From Candidatus Poribacteria bacterium (GTDB lineage Bacteria; Poribacteria; WGA-4E; GCA-2687025), in assembly GCA_018644665.1 (NCBI GenBank), contig JABGQA010000145.1:1-32507 (forward strand): a DNA stretch of 32,507 bases. The letters are read 5' to 3'. Below are positions 15,665 to 25,000 of this stretch, piece by piece. Made by a program: the position numbers and the translations under genes. Numbering within the stretch: the stretch's first letter is position 1; each line of letters opens with the position of its first letter. The notes under the pieces were generated by a model. The model had not been told where the DNA came from, searched no databases, and was given only the letters and a program-made list of their open reading frames with translations.

Positions 15665-15892
15665 ATGCGTACCGTACGACTATCGGCGGCCGCGGCCGTC
15701 GCGTATCTGGCAGTGGCGCTGGATGCGGTGGCTTGCCCGAACTGCTTCGGCGGCGTCGAAGGCCCGGTTCTCAGGAACTACTACATCAGCCTGTCGTTCC
15801 TGTCGCTGCTGCCGCTGATGATCATCGGTGGCATCGGTATCTGGGCGTACCGCCACTTCCGGCAGCCGGGCGACTCCGACCTCGACCTGTAG
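15665..15892 (+). CDS. small membrane protein with CPNCFGG motif, oxidase-linked
   Basis: A 75-aa protein. An N-terminal hydrophobic signal-like stretch (about residues 5-22) is followed at once by ACPNCFGGVEGP, then one membrane helix (about 38-60, LSFLSLLPLMIIGGIGIWAY) and a short charged tail. If the first stretch is cleaved, the CxxC pair would sit near the new N-terminus on the periplasmic side of a single-span protein. I recall similar short CPxCFG proteins near oxidase genes in other uncultured bacteria, without assigned function. A CxxC there could bind copper or take part in thiol exchange during CuA or CuB assembly; this is inference. The ATG at 15665 follows AGGTGAG at good spacing; a GTG at 15656 is less likely. 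It begins 9 bp after the second subunit III stop. Confidence 0.82.
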   Translation: MRTVRLSAAAAVAYLAVALDAVACPNCFGGVEGPVLRNYYISLSFLSLLPLMIIGGIGIWAYRHFRQPGDSDLDL

Positions 15893-16051
15893 GCCGTGAC
15901 CGGGTAGGGTAGGTGTCGAGGGCTTCGCGCGTGTCGCGCGTGACCGTCTCGCCATACGCTCCGGCCGCGCATTGGAATCCCTATCGCCACGCCTCCCGAC
16001 GCATCGCACGACGCGTATGCCCCATTCCGCCATCGCAGCTATACGCTCTAC

Positions 16052-17257
16052 ATGCTTGGGGCATCCCTGTCCGCCGTGGGCATGGGCGCGCAGGGGTTGG
16101 CCGTCGGGTTGGAGCTGTACAAGCGCACGAGCGACCCGTTCATCCTCGGCCTCGTAGGGCTGACGACCGCGGCCCCGATGATGCTCCTCATCCTGCCGGC
16201 CGGCTACATCGCCGATCGCATGGACCGACGGCGAATTGTAGGGATAAGCATGGTCGGCGCGTGTTGCGCTTCCGTGGGTCTTGCGGTGGCTTCCGCGATC
16301 GTAGCTCCGGTTTGGGTCATGTTCGCGCTGCTATTCCTCGGCGCGGCAGCGTCCACGATGGGGCGGCCCGCGCGAACGGCGCTGTTGCCACAACTCGTGC
16401 CCAAGGACATCTTCGAGAACGCCGTCGCGTGGCGTACCAGCGTGCAGCAGTTGTGCGGCATGGCGGGGCCAGCGCTGGGAGGATTCATCGCGGTGCGCAG
16501 TATCACCGCGGTCTACGTGTTTTCGGCGTGCGCTGCGTTGGGGTTTGTCGTCGTCCTGCCGTTCATGCGCGTCGCACGCATCGAAGACGACGGGAAGGCG
16601 CGCGACCGAGCGTTCGGGCGCGAAATCCTGGCAGGCGTGCGGTTCGTCGGACGGACGCGGCTCCTGCTTGCGACGATGTCCCTGGATCTGTTCGCGGTGC
16701 TGTTGGGCGGCGCCGTCTACCTGCTGCCGGTGTTCGCGCTGGACATTCTGAACGTCGGCGAACAGGGCCTCGGCTGGCTCCGCGCGATGCCGGCCGCCGG
16801 AGCGTTCGCCATGGCGCTGTTGCTGGCGCATCTGCCTCCGATGAAGCACGCCGGCCGCAACCTGCTGTTGGCCGTCGCCGGGTTCGGCGCTGTGACCATC
16901 GTGTTCGGGCTAACGACGAACTTCTGGATCGCCATGGCCATGCTCTTCCTGACGGGTGTCTTCGACAACGTCAGCGTGGTCGTGCGGCACACCCTGATGC
17001 AGTTGCTGACGCCGGACGCGATGCGCGGGCGCGTCTCGGCGGTGAGCGCGATCTTCATCGGCTCGTCGAACGAGCTCGGCGGGTTCGAGAGCGGGCTGGT
17101 CGCGAGGCTCACGACGCCGGTCATAAGCGTCGTGGCGGGCGGAATCGGCACGCTGGTGGTAGTCGCTGGGACGGCGTTCGCCTCCCCGCGCCTGCGACGG
17201 TTCGGCGCGCTCGCCGACGCGCGGGCGGAGGATCTCACACCGTCCTCGTCGGACTGA
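16052..17257 (+). CDS. major facilitator superfamily transporter (EntS-like group), start uncertain
   Basis: A protein of at least 401 aa with 12 predicted helices. The MFS loop 2-3 signature reads AGYIADRMDRRRIVG, and the half-site between helices 8 and 9 is recognisable. It resembles MFS_3/enterobactin-exporter-like proteins, but the substrate is unknown. The first in-frame ATG is at 16052, inside what should be helix 1. In relatives the protein begins about 20 residues earlier with a F-R-x-R-x-[FY]-x-L-Y motif. That motif is present upstream in frame (PFRHRSYTLY at 16022-16051), and the frame stays open back to a TGA at 15941, but it offers no ATG, GTG or TTG. An ATT at 15971 is the nearest rare start. 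The end is convergent with the NIF3-like gene, only 9 bp apart. Confidence 0.88.
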   Translation: MLGASLSAVGMGAQGLAVGLELYKRTSDPFILGLVGLTTAAPMMLLILPAGYIADRMDRRRIVGISMVGACCASVGLAVASAIVAPVWVMFALLFLGAAASTMGRPARTALLPQLVPKDIFENAVAWRTSVQQLCGMAGPALGGFIAVRSITAVYVFSACAALGFVVVLPFMRVARIEDDGKARDRAFGREILAGVRFVGRTRLLLATMSLDLFAVLLGGAVYLLPVFALDILNVGEQGLGWLRAMPAAGAFAMALLLAHLPPMKHAGRNLLLAVAGFGAVTIVFGLTTNFWIAMAMLFLTGVFDNVSVVVRHTLMQLLTPDAMRGRVSAVSAIFIGSSNELGGFESGLVARLTTPVISVVAGGIGTLVVVAGTAFASPRLRRFGALADARAEDLTPSSSD

Positions 17258-17266
17258 CTCTCGTCG

Positions 17267-18058
17267 TCACGCCGTGACGGCGCGGAACATGCACTGCTGC
17301 TCGATGAAGTGAACCGGCACGTCGGGGAGCGCCGCCTCGAGATGCTCCGCGAGCAACTGCAAGCCGTAGATCTCGGTCACGGCGTGGTTCACGACGATGG
17401 CCGGCACGCCCAGGTCGATGGCCATCGCGCCGTCGCGCCAATACGTAAAGCCGTCGTCGCTGCATATGGCCAGATCGGCGCCGAACTCCTCGATGAAGTG
17501 CACGTACGGCGTGATGGCGCCGGTCCCAATCACCGCGCGCGTGACCGCGGCGTCGGCATCCCCGAGGAGGTGGACCGCATCCTGGCCGAGGCGGCGTGTC
17601 TCGCCGGCCACCTTACGGGCCATTGATAGCGCCGTCTCTCCGGTCACGTCGTACACGCGGTAGTAGCCATTACCGTCGATCGCGTCGCCCAGGCCGAGGA
17701 ACTGTCCCCATGAGTCAGGAATACCGATGTCGAGCACCTGGTCCCACAGGTCGTGGCACCGCAGGACCACCATGCCCGATTCCTCGAGCCAGTCCCGCTT
17801 AGCGCGCACCCCTGCGTGCAGGAAGACCTTCTCGTCCGTGTCGTGGTGGTTGTAGAAGGTCGGCTCATGGCAGACGAACAGGTTGCAGCCGAGGTCGTGA
17901 GCGCGACGCAACGACTCCGTGTAGCTCATCCAGCCCACGGCGATGCCTGTCAGCTCTACGTCGGGGTCGCCGATTTTGAACGTGTCGACCGTGTTGTCCC
18001 AATCGACCCAGCCGCCGTCGAGGGACTTGAGGTGCTCCCGTACGTCGTTCGCAGTCAT
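17267..18058 (-). CDS. NIF3/DUF34-like dinuclear metal-centre protein
   Basis: A 263-aa protein with the two-part NIF3 pattern. Near the N-terminus, WDNTVDTF and GCNLFVCHEPTFYNHHD replace the usual DNxGLQ and HHP blocks. Near the C-terminus, AIVVNHAVTEIYGLQLLAEHL matches the GHxxxE block that completes the two-metal site. The GTGAITPYVHFIEEFGADLAICSD segment fits the second half. The usual HHP is CHEP, so one metal ligand may be Glu in place of His. Family members form hexameric toroids with two metals per chain; their reaction is debated. The ATG at 18058 has a strong GGAGGAGG site 6 bp upstream. It is a single-gene unit divergent from the PhyH-like gene. Confidence 0.85.
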   Translation of the reverse strand: MTANDVREHLKSLDGGWVDWDNTVDTFKIGDPDVELTGIAVGWMSYTESLRRAHDLGCNLFVCHEPTFYNHHDTDEKVFLHAGVRAKRDWLEESGMVVLRCHDLWDQVLDIGIPDSWGQFLGLGDAIDGNGYYRVYDVTGETALSMARKVAGETRRLGQDAVHLLGDADAAVTRAVIGTGAITPYVHFIEEFGADLAICSDDGFTYWRDGAMAIDLGVPAIVVNHAVTEIYGLQLLAEHLEAALPDVPVHFIEQQCMFRAVTA

Positions 18059-18201
18059 GCGCGCCTCCTCCGGTTGTCCGTTGCCGCGTCCTGCGGGCTA
18101 CAGCCCTGGCCCGTGAAATGACGCTGTCGGCATCGAGTCCATCGCCATGTTCCCACCGTACGTGCAACGCGCAGACATTCGCCGGATGTTGTCATGAAAG
18201 G

Positions 18202-18302
18202 TCCGGGCGTCGAAGGCGCGGGGCCCGGTGAACGTCTTCCCTTGGCAGGGGAAGATTGAGATGGGGTCCCTGCGTCACCGCACGCCTGCCACATCACATC
18301 GT
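18202..18302 (+). repeat. dispersed hairpin repeat, copy 2
   Basis: The hairpin CTTCCC (18236-18241) / GGGAAG (18249-18254) is followed by ATTGAGATGGGGTC and a CACGCCTGCCACATCAC tail. Upstream flank GTCGAAGGCGCG is shared with copies 3 and 4. It lies in the divergent spacer between the NIF3-like and PhyH-like genes (18059-18478), where I see nothing else. Confidence 0.75.
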
Positions 18303-18478
18303 CTTCGGAGGCCAACTATCAGTGACGGCGCCCCGACGCGCAACCACCACCCGTCAGTGGTTCACCCACCAGGGACGCCGTGTCGGTGTTGGTCCCGCGC
18401 GTGGTATCCTCCACGCCCAGGCCGTTGCGCTGTTCGCCGGGGGGCGCCACGCGATGTGAAGTACCGCAGGGGGATTCG

Positions 18479-19342
18479 ATGACCGCAGACGTCCGCGACT
18501 ACCTGTTCGACCTGCACGGCTACCTCCACCTCAAGCAGGCCGTCGCGGTGGACGACATCGACGAGATGAACAGCTGGGCCGACGCGCAGCGCGAGTACAT
18601 AGATCGGCCGTGGGAAGACGGCGTCGAGGCGAATCGGCGTGGGCGTTGGATCGGGAACGTCCACACGCACACGTACAACGTCGAAAACGGCGTGAACTTC
18701 CAGAACATCATCGCGGCAGGGCCGGTGTTCGAGAGGCTGATTGACCACCCGTCGTGGGTCGACTTGGCCAAGCGCTACATCAACTCGGCGGTGAACGGGC
18801 TGTCGATACACGAGAACTTCATGACCGTCCGCGGACAGGGGGGCTTCATCCACATCCACTGCGGCGGGCATGTGCCGCTGAGCTACCTCACGTTTCGCCA
18901 GAACAACACAGGCGACTGGATGGTCGGGCAGATAAACCTGCTGATCGCACTGACCGACATCGGCCACGGCGACGGCCCCACGGTCCTCGTGCCTGGCAGC
19001 CACAAGTGCACCGAGCCCCACCCCAGGCTGGAGCAAGACGGCAAGGGCCTAGTGTACGACGGCGCGACGGGCGAGGCAGCCGGGACCGCTTTCGGGGTCC
19101 GGGAGATGTACCTGGAGAAGGGCGACGCGCTCTTCTTCACCGACGCGATCACGCACGGGTCGGCGAAGCGCACGAACCCCGGCGAGCGCCGGACCGTCAT
19201 CTTCCGCTACTCGCCGCGCTACGTCCGCGAGCGGTTCAACTACCGGCAGACGCCCGACTTCCTTGCGGGGCTCACGCCAGAGCGTCGGCAGATCGTGCAG
19301 CCGATCCCACCGCAGGAGCGCGCGGGCTCCGAAGAGGCGTGA
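18479..19342 (+). CDS. phytanoyl-CoA dioxygenase (PhyH)-like Fe/2-oxoglutarate oxygenase
   Basis: A 287-aa cupin-fold oxygenase. Family marks are the VPGSHK block (residues 171-176) after LLIALTDIGHGDGP, and the distal iron His H226 in FTDAITHGSAK. The 2-oxoglutarate-binding Arg (R237 or R238) lies 11-12 residues later in GERRTVIFRYSP. The proximal iron motif, normally H-x-D, reads G-F-I-H125-I-H127-C128-G129-G-H, so no Asp or Glu follows the His. Human PHYH carries HQD at the comparable site. An HxG arrangement is known in the halogenase WelO5 (HxA in SyrB2), but I believe many proteins of this uncultured-bacteria subgroup share it, so function is open. The ATG at 18479 has AGGGGGA 5 bp upstream. 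Confidence 0.88.
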   Translation: MTADVRDYLFDLHGYLHLKQAVAVDDIDEMNSWADAQREYIDRPWEDGVEANRRGRWIGNVHTHTYNVENGVNFQNIIAAGPVFERLIDHPSWVDLAKRYINSAVNGLSIHENFMTVRGQGGFIHIHCGGHVPLSYLTFRQNNTGDWMVGQINLLIALTDIGHGDGPTVLVPGSHKCTEPHPRLEQDGKGLVYDGATGEAAGTAFGVREMYLEKGDALFFTDAITHGSAKRTNPGERRTVIFRYSPRYVRERFNYRQTPDFLAGLTPERRQIVQPIPPQERAGSEEA

Positions 19343-19438
19343 TGGCCGCGCGGGCGCCCGTCTTGCGCCGTGGCCGCCCGGTTCCGCATACTGCGCGATG
19401 CAGTCCTCTACCGCCCTCGCCGCCGCCCACGGACCGCC

Positions 19439-20662
19439 ATGACTACCTGGATACACGCTGAGCGCCTCATCTCAGGCCCACGGTGGGAGCCTGTGCTCGA
19501 CCCCTGGGTGTGCGTCGTCGACGGCGTCATCGCGCAGATAGGCGGGGAACCCTCCGCGGCCGAGGACCCTCACGTATTGGATTTCCCCGGCGCCACGCTG
19601 ATGCCCGGCCTCATCGACGGCCACGTACACCTCGCGTTCGTCGGCGACGGCACGCCGATGGCCGACATCGTTCACGACGACGACGCGACGATACATTTCC
19701 GCGCCCTGCGAAATGCGCAGGCAACGCTCGCGTCCGGCGTGACGACCGTCCGCGACTGTGGCGGGCCAGGGTTCACCGTGCCGGCGGCTCGTGACGCCAT
19801 CGCTCGCGGCGCCGCGATTGGCCCGCGCATCCTCTCCTGCGCAATGCCCATCACGACGACGGCGGGTCATCTTCACTACTGCGGGGCCGAGACCGACTCG
19901 GCGGTCGCGCTCCGCAAACGCGTTCGCGCGTTCGCGAAGCGAGGCGTCGACTTCATCAAGGTGTGCGCGACGGGCGGCAACAACACGCCCCGGAGCAACA
20001 TCTACGCTCCGCAGTATTCGCCGCGAGAACTGGCTGCGTTAGTCGACGACGCCCATCGGTTGGGGCTGCATGTGGCGTCGCACGCCCTGTCGCGCGAGGG
20101 CATCGCCGCGTCCGTGGACGCCGGCGTCGACACTGTCGAGCACTGCACGTGGTTCTCGCCCGACGGCGCCGACTATGACCCCGACACGGTAGACCGGATG
20201 ATCCAACGCGGGATCTACGCCGGGTACAACTTCAGCGGGCCGATCGCGGACGCCCTCGGCGACGACGGCCGCCTGCACGCCTCGCTCGTGCAGGACGCGA
20301 CAGCGCCCTTACGACGGCGGATGCGAGACGCGGGCGCGCCGTTCTTCGTCACGACGGACGCTGGCATCCCGCGCATGCCGCACGGTAGCTTTCCGCTATC
20401 CATCGAGGCCGCCGGCCTCCTAATGGGCCTGACCGCAGCGGAGGCCCTGGCCGCGGCGACGTGCGAGCCTGCGGCAGCTTTCGGCGCTGACACTGTCGGG
20501 ACGCTCGAGGTGGGGAAGCGCGCGGACATCCTCGCGCTCAACGGCGATCCTCTGGACCATCTCAGCGCTCTCCGCGACGTACGCGCCGTGCTGCGCGACG
20601 GCGTCGTGTGCGCCGAACGGCGAGACGGCGTTACGTGGCTCCCCGGGTCGGAGGCGGCGTAG
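19439..20662 (+). CDS. metal-dependent amidohydrolase (imidazolonepropionase/prolidase-like)
   Basis: A 407-aa TIM-barrel hydrolase with a flanking beta-sandwich. Metal and catalytic residues visible are H62-x-H64 in LIDGHVHL, K174 in FIKVCATGG (candidate carboxylated Lys), H215 in HVASHALS, H235 in TVEHCTWF and D307 in FFVTTDAG. The C-terminal ADTVGTLEVGKRADILAL and DVRAVLRDGV close the composite domain. It probably hydrolyses a cyclic or peptide amide; substrate is unknown and no signal peptide is seen. The ATG at 19439 begins the conserved sandwich strand (WIHAERLISG); a GTG at 19370 would add 23 Arg-rich residues. It lies about 95 bp after the PhyH-like gene and 3 bp before the phosphatase gene. 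Confidence 0.92.
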   Translation: MTTWIHAERLISGPRWEPVLDPWVCVVDGVIAQIGGEPSAAEDPHVLDFPGATLMPGLIDGHVHLAFVGDGTPMADIVHDDDATIHFRALRNAQATLASGVTTVRDCGGPGFTVPAARDAIARGAAIGPRILSCAMPITTTAGHLHYCGAETDSAVALRKRVRAFAKRGVDFIKVCATGGNNTPRSNIYAPQYSPRELAALVDDAHRLGLHVASHALSREGIAASVDAGVDTVEHCTWFSPDGADYDPDTVDRMIQRGIYAGYNFSGPIADALGDDGRLHASLVQDATAPLRRRMRDAGAPFFVTTDAGIPRMPHGSFPLSIEAAGLLMGLTAAEALAAATCEPAAAFGADTVGTLEVGKRADILALNGDPLDHLSALRDVRAVLRDGVVCAERRDGVTWLPGSEAA

Positions 20663-20665
20663 CCG

Positions 20666-21118
20666 GTGGACTTCATTACGGACCATGTCGCGATCGGCTC
20701 GCGGTACGACGCGCAGAACCTGGCCGAACTGCATCGCCGCGGCATAGGAGCCGTGCTGAACGTGGCGTGGGACCTCGACATTGCGTACGCAGCGACCGGC
20801 GCGTTGGTTCACCCCGTCGAGTACCACAAAGTCGGGTTGATAGACGCCGACGGGAACGAGCCGACGACACTGCTCGCCGCGGTCCTCATGCTCTACCAGT
20901 TGCGCGCCCGGCACGAGCGCACTCTCGTGCACTGTCACGCGGGCATCAGCCGGTCGACCACGGTCGTCACCCTCTACCTGTCAGGGCACGAAGGAATCCC
21001 GTTCAGCGACGCCCTTCATCGCGTGCAGGACAAGCGGCCGATCGTGTCTCCGCACCCCGCGCTCGTGCGTCTGGCCCGCGGGATAGGAGACTGGACGACA
21101 GCGATTCCGCTCGAGTGA
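20666..21118 (+). CDS. dual-specificity protein phosphatase-like protein
   Basis: A 150-aa compact cysteine phosphatase. The P-loop VHC90-HAGISR96-S is the HCxxGxxR signature with catalytic Cys90 and Arg96, and D60 or D62 in GLIDADGNEP is a candidate general acid. The N-terminal MDFITDHVAIGSRYDAQNLAELHRRGIGAVLNV matches the DSP start. It could remove phosphate from Ser/Thr/Tyr or from a small molecule. It starts with GTG 3 bp after the amidohydrolase stop, so the two are co-translated; a functional link between them is unknown. Confidence 0.9.
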   Translation: MDFITDHVAIGSRYDAQNLAELHRRGIGAVLNVAWDLDIAYAATGALVHPVEYHKVGLIDADGNEPTTLLAAVLMLYQLRARHERTLVHCHAGISRSTTVVTLYLSGHEGIPFSDALHRVQDKRPIVSPHPALVRLARGIGDWTTAIPLE

Positions 21119-21170
21119 GTGACGCCTCGGCCCGCCAACCGCACGCGCCTGTTGCGACGCCCTCTGTGGC

Positions 21171-21199
21171 TTGATTTTCAGGCGGTTCCCCGCCATGAT
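21171..21199 (+). promoter_or_regulatory. possible sigma-70-like promoter for truA
   Basis: TTGATT (21171-21176) and CATGAT (21194-21199) are separated by 17 bp; each matches the consensus box at four of six positions. It sits about 45 bp upstream of the truA start, in the only spacer of the phosphatase-truA junction. The match is weak. Confidence 0.28.
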
Positions 21200-21241
21200 G
21201 TAGGCGGCCGCTGACGCGGCTATATCGCGACTGCGTGTGGG

Positions 21242-21997
21242 ATGACGAGAAACATCAAGCTCACCATCGAGTACGACGGCTCCGACTACGCCGGTTGGCA
21301 GGCGCAGCCCAACGCGCCTACGGTGCAGGCCGTCATCGAGCGGGCCTTGGGAACCGTCCTCGGCGAGCCCACGCGAGTCACCGGAGCGGGACGGACGGAC
21401 GCCGGCGTACACGCGCGGGGACAGGTCGCGAACGTACGCACCTCCTCGACGATCCCGGCGCGCGGACTCATGCACGCGCTCAATGCGACGATGCCCGACG
21501 ATGTCGCCATCTTGCAGTGTGACGATGTCCCCGTGGATTTCCACGCTCGTTTCGGGGCTCTCTCACGCTCGTACGAATACACCATCCTGAACAGGGATGC
21601 GCCCTCGGCGTTGAGGGGTAGGTACTCGTGGCGCTACCGGCGGCGCATAGACGTCGACGTATGGGACCAATTAGCGAATGACCTCCTGGGAACGCGGGAC
21701 TGCTCATCCTTCAGGAAGACCGGCAGCCAACGCCGGAACCCCGTGTGCACCGTCCTCGACTGCTCCTGCAGCCGCACCGGGGACACTGTGACGCTCGCGA
21801 TTACCGCAGATGCGTTCCTGCGGGGCATGGTGCGCGCGGTCGTTGGGACGTTCGTGAAAGTCGCGCCAGATGACGCGGCGGACGTGGAGGCGGCGAGGTT
21901 GGCATTGCGAGGCATTCTGGCGGCGGGCGACCGTTCGGTGGCAGGGGCGTCCGTCCCGCCACAAGGGCTGTGCTTGGTGGGCGTGGCATACCCATGA
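21242..21997 (+). CDS. truA: tRNA pseudouridine(38-40) synthase TruA
   Basis: A 251-aa enzyme that converts uridine 38-40 in tRNA anticodon stems to pseudouridine. The start YDGSDYAGWQAQPNAPTVQAVIERAL is diagnostic, catalytic Asp53 lies in GAGRTDAGVHARGQ, and later FHARFGALSRSYEYTILNRDAPSAL and FLRGMVRAVVGTFVKV match the family. Length is typical. The ATG at 21242 directly precedes the conserved first strand. The smc gene starts 95 bp downstream on the same strand. Confidence 0.97.
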   Translation: MTRNIKLTIEYDGSDYAGWQAQPNAPTVQAVIERALGTVLGEPTRVTGAGRTDAGVHARGQVANVRTSSTIPARGLMHALNATMPDDVAILQCDDVPVDFHARFGALSRSYEYTILNRDAPSALRGRYSWRYRRRIDVDVWDQLANDLLGTRDCSSFRKTGSQRRNPVCTVLDCSCSRTGDTVTLAITADAFLRGMVRAVVGTFVKVAPDDAADVEAARLALRGILAAGDRSVAGASVPPQGLCLVGVAYP

Positions 21998-22091
21998 CCC
22001 GGGCTTGGAACCGACATCGGCAGTCGCGCGTTCTAACACGCGGACGCCACGAGCGCGTACAACGCGGAACGACACTCGGGAGTGGGCGCGG

Positions 22092-25000
22092 ATGCAGCTG
22101 AAGGAACTCAAGGTTCGCGGGTTCAAGAGCTTCGCCGACGAGGTCTCCTTTACCGTCGACGACGGCCTGAACGCGATCGTCGGGCCCAACGGGTGTGGTA
22201 AGAGCAACATCTCCGACGCCATGCGCTGGGTCCTTGGCGAGCAGAGCTCTCGGACGTTGCGCTGCGCGAAGATGGAGGACCTCCTCTTCAACGGCGGCGC
22301 CGACCACAAGCCGGCGAGCGTCGCCGAGGTGTCGCTCACGCTCTCGAACGAAGAGGGCAAGCTGCCGCTAGACTCTCCCAACATCACGGTGACGCGCCAA
22401 CTGCACCGCAACGGCGACAGCAAGTACTTCCTCAACGGCGCCGGCTGCCTGCTCCGCGACATCCACGAGCTGTTCATGGACACCGGGATCGGTCGCAACG
22501 CCTACTCGCTCATGGAGCAGGGCAATATCGACCTCATCCTGAACACGCGTCCTGAGGAGCGTCGCTTCCTCTTCGACGAGGTCGCGGGGATCACGAAGTA
22601 CAAGTACCGCAAGAAGGAGACGCTCAAGCGCCTCGACCGTGCCGAGCAGAACCTTGTTCGCATCAACGACGTGATATCCGAGCTCGAACGCGAGACAGAG
22701 GCCCTCGGTCACCAGGCCGAGAAGGCGCTGGAGTTCCGCGATCGTCAGGAGAACCTGCGCACGCTCGAGCTGGAACTCGCCCGGCGACAGTGGGACGGCG
22801 CGCATTCCAAGCTCGCCAAGGCCGAGGAAGATCTCGCGAAGGCCACAGTCGTCATCGAAGAGGCCGGCGGCAAGGTGGCCGCGCTAGAGGCGGCGATGGA
22901 CAAGGGCTCCGCCAAGGCCGCGGACCTCGATTCGCAGACCCAAGTGGCTCAGGGACATGTGCGCAAGTTCGAGTCCGAGATCGAGCGCACCGAAAGCGGC
23001 ATCGCGATCTTCAAGGAGCGGCAGTCGAACCTTGGTCAACAGCGTGAAGACGCCGCGGGCCAGATCAAGGCGCTTCAGGAGCAGATGGAGCGCATCGCGG
23101 CGCAGATCGGCGAACGCGAACGCGAACGCGAGCAGCTTCAGATCGCGTTGCGCCTCGACGAAGGTCGCCTGACCGGCCGGCAGCGCAGTCTGGACGAGCT
23201 GACCCAGCAGGTGGTGACGGCGGAACGCCAGATCGAGGACGGCAAGGCCAGTCTCATCAACATGATGAACGAGGGCGCGCGCATCGAGAACGCGCTCTCG
23301 ACGCTGGAGAATCGGGCGGAGTACTCGCAGACGCAGCGCGCCCGACTGGATGAGTCGCTGAAGGCCCTTAGCCAGAACCTGGAAGCGTCCGGGCTGAAGC
23401 TCGACGAGTCGCGCCGGCGCGTGAAGGATCTCGACGCCGACGTAGCCGCGACAGCGGCGACTGTCACCGAGATGACCGAACAGCTCGAGTCCGCGCAGAC
23501 CGGCGTGCGCAAGCTCGAAGCCGAGATGCGCGGCCAGCAGGACACGCTCGCCATGGCGATGTCACGCGTCAAGTCGTTGGAAGACCTGCAGAGATCTCAC
23601 GAGGGCTACTACCTCGGCGTGCGGGCCGTCCTGCGCATGCACGAGGAGCGGCCGGACGAACTGCGGGGCATCTGCGGCGTCGTCGCTGAGTTGGTCCGCG
23701 TTGAGTCGGACTACGAGCGGGCGATCGAGACCGCCCTCGGCGCGGGCATCCAGAACGTCGTGACCGAGACCGCCGACGACGCGAAGGCGGCGATCAACTT
23801 CCTCAAGAAGCACAAGGCCGGCCGAGTCACGTTCCTCCCGCTCGACATCCTCTACTCCCGCAACAGCAGCGACGACCGTGTACTGAACTACCGCGGCGTG
23901 GTTGGCTGGGCCCCGGACCTCGTGGACGCCGACCCGAAGTACCGCGTCGTCGTAGAGAACCTGCTAGGGAACGTCGTCGTCACCGAGACGCTCGACGACG
24001 CCATCCAGATCTCCCGGCGCGAGCGGACGAGGATGCGCCTCGTGACCCTCGACGGCGAGGTCGTCAGCCCCGGTGGCTCCATGAGCGGCGGCTCCGGGCG
24101 CGGGAACCAATCTGGGTTCCTTCAGCGGCCCCGCGAGATCGAGGACCTCAAGGAGCGCATCGGCCAGTTGAGCGAGACGCTGGCGAAGAAGGAGAAGCGC
24201 CGAGGGCAGTTGGAGCACGCCGCCGCCGACGCGCAGAAGCGCCGCGCCGAGGGGCAGGAAGCTCTTCAGAAGCTTCGCATCGAGCAGGCCGAGGCCGCCA
24301 AGGATCTCTCCCAGGTCACGGAACAGACCGCGCGCATCAAGCAGGAAGCGACCGTCACCGAGAGCGAGCGCGAACTGCTCTCCGGTGAAGAGGGCGACAT
24401 CACGCGGGAGCGCGACGAGACAAAGGAAGGCCTCGCGAAGATTCAGCGCGACCGACAGGTGCTCGAACGCCGCGTGAAGAGCATCGGTGAGCAGAAGGAC
24501 GCCACGGCGTCACGCAAGGCTGAGATCGAAGGCTCCGTCACCGAGATGAAGGTCGACCTTGCCGGGCGCCGCGAGAAGCTCGAGGGCTTCTCCGCCGTCG
24601 TCGCGTCGTTGGAGGCCAACCGCGAGGACGCCGCCACGCGTGCGCACGAGTTCCAACGCGCCATCGACAACCACGAAGAGGTCGCCAAGGAACTCGCTGA
24701 CAAGGTCGCCGACGCCCAGCGCAGCTTCCTCATGCTCGAACAGAAGAAGTTCACGCACGCCGAGGAGGTCGCGCGCCTCGAACATGAGCGCGCCGAACTC
24801 GGCGAAGAGATGGCGACCAGGGAGCAGGAACTCCGCACCGTACGTCGCGACGCCGACCGGTCGACGAAGCTGCGCCACAACCTCGACGTCCAGCTGACGC
24901 GCCTCCGCATGCAGGAGCGTTCCATCGCTGAGCGGGTGCAGGAGAAGTACCGCATAGCGATCTCCGACGTCGAGACGAACCCCGAGGTCGGCGAGAACCA

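Noticed and set aside
17266..17278. GTCACG-C-CGTGAC palindrome between the convergent MFS and NIF3-like genes
   Set aside because: A 6-bp stem with a 1-nt centre overlapping the end of a coding region and no T-tract; too small to call a terminator.
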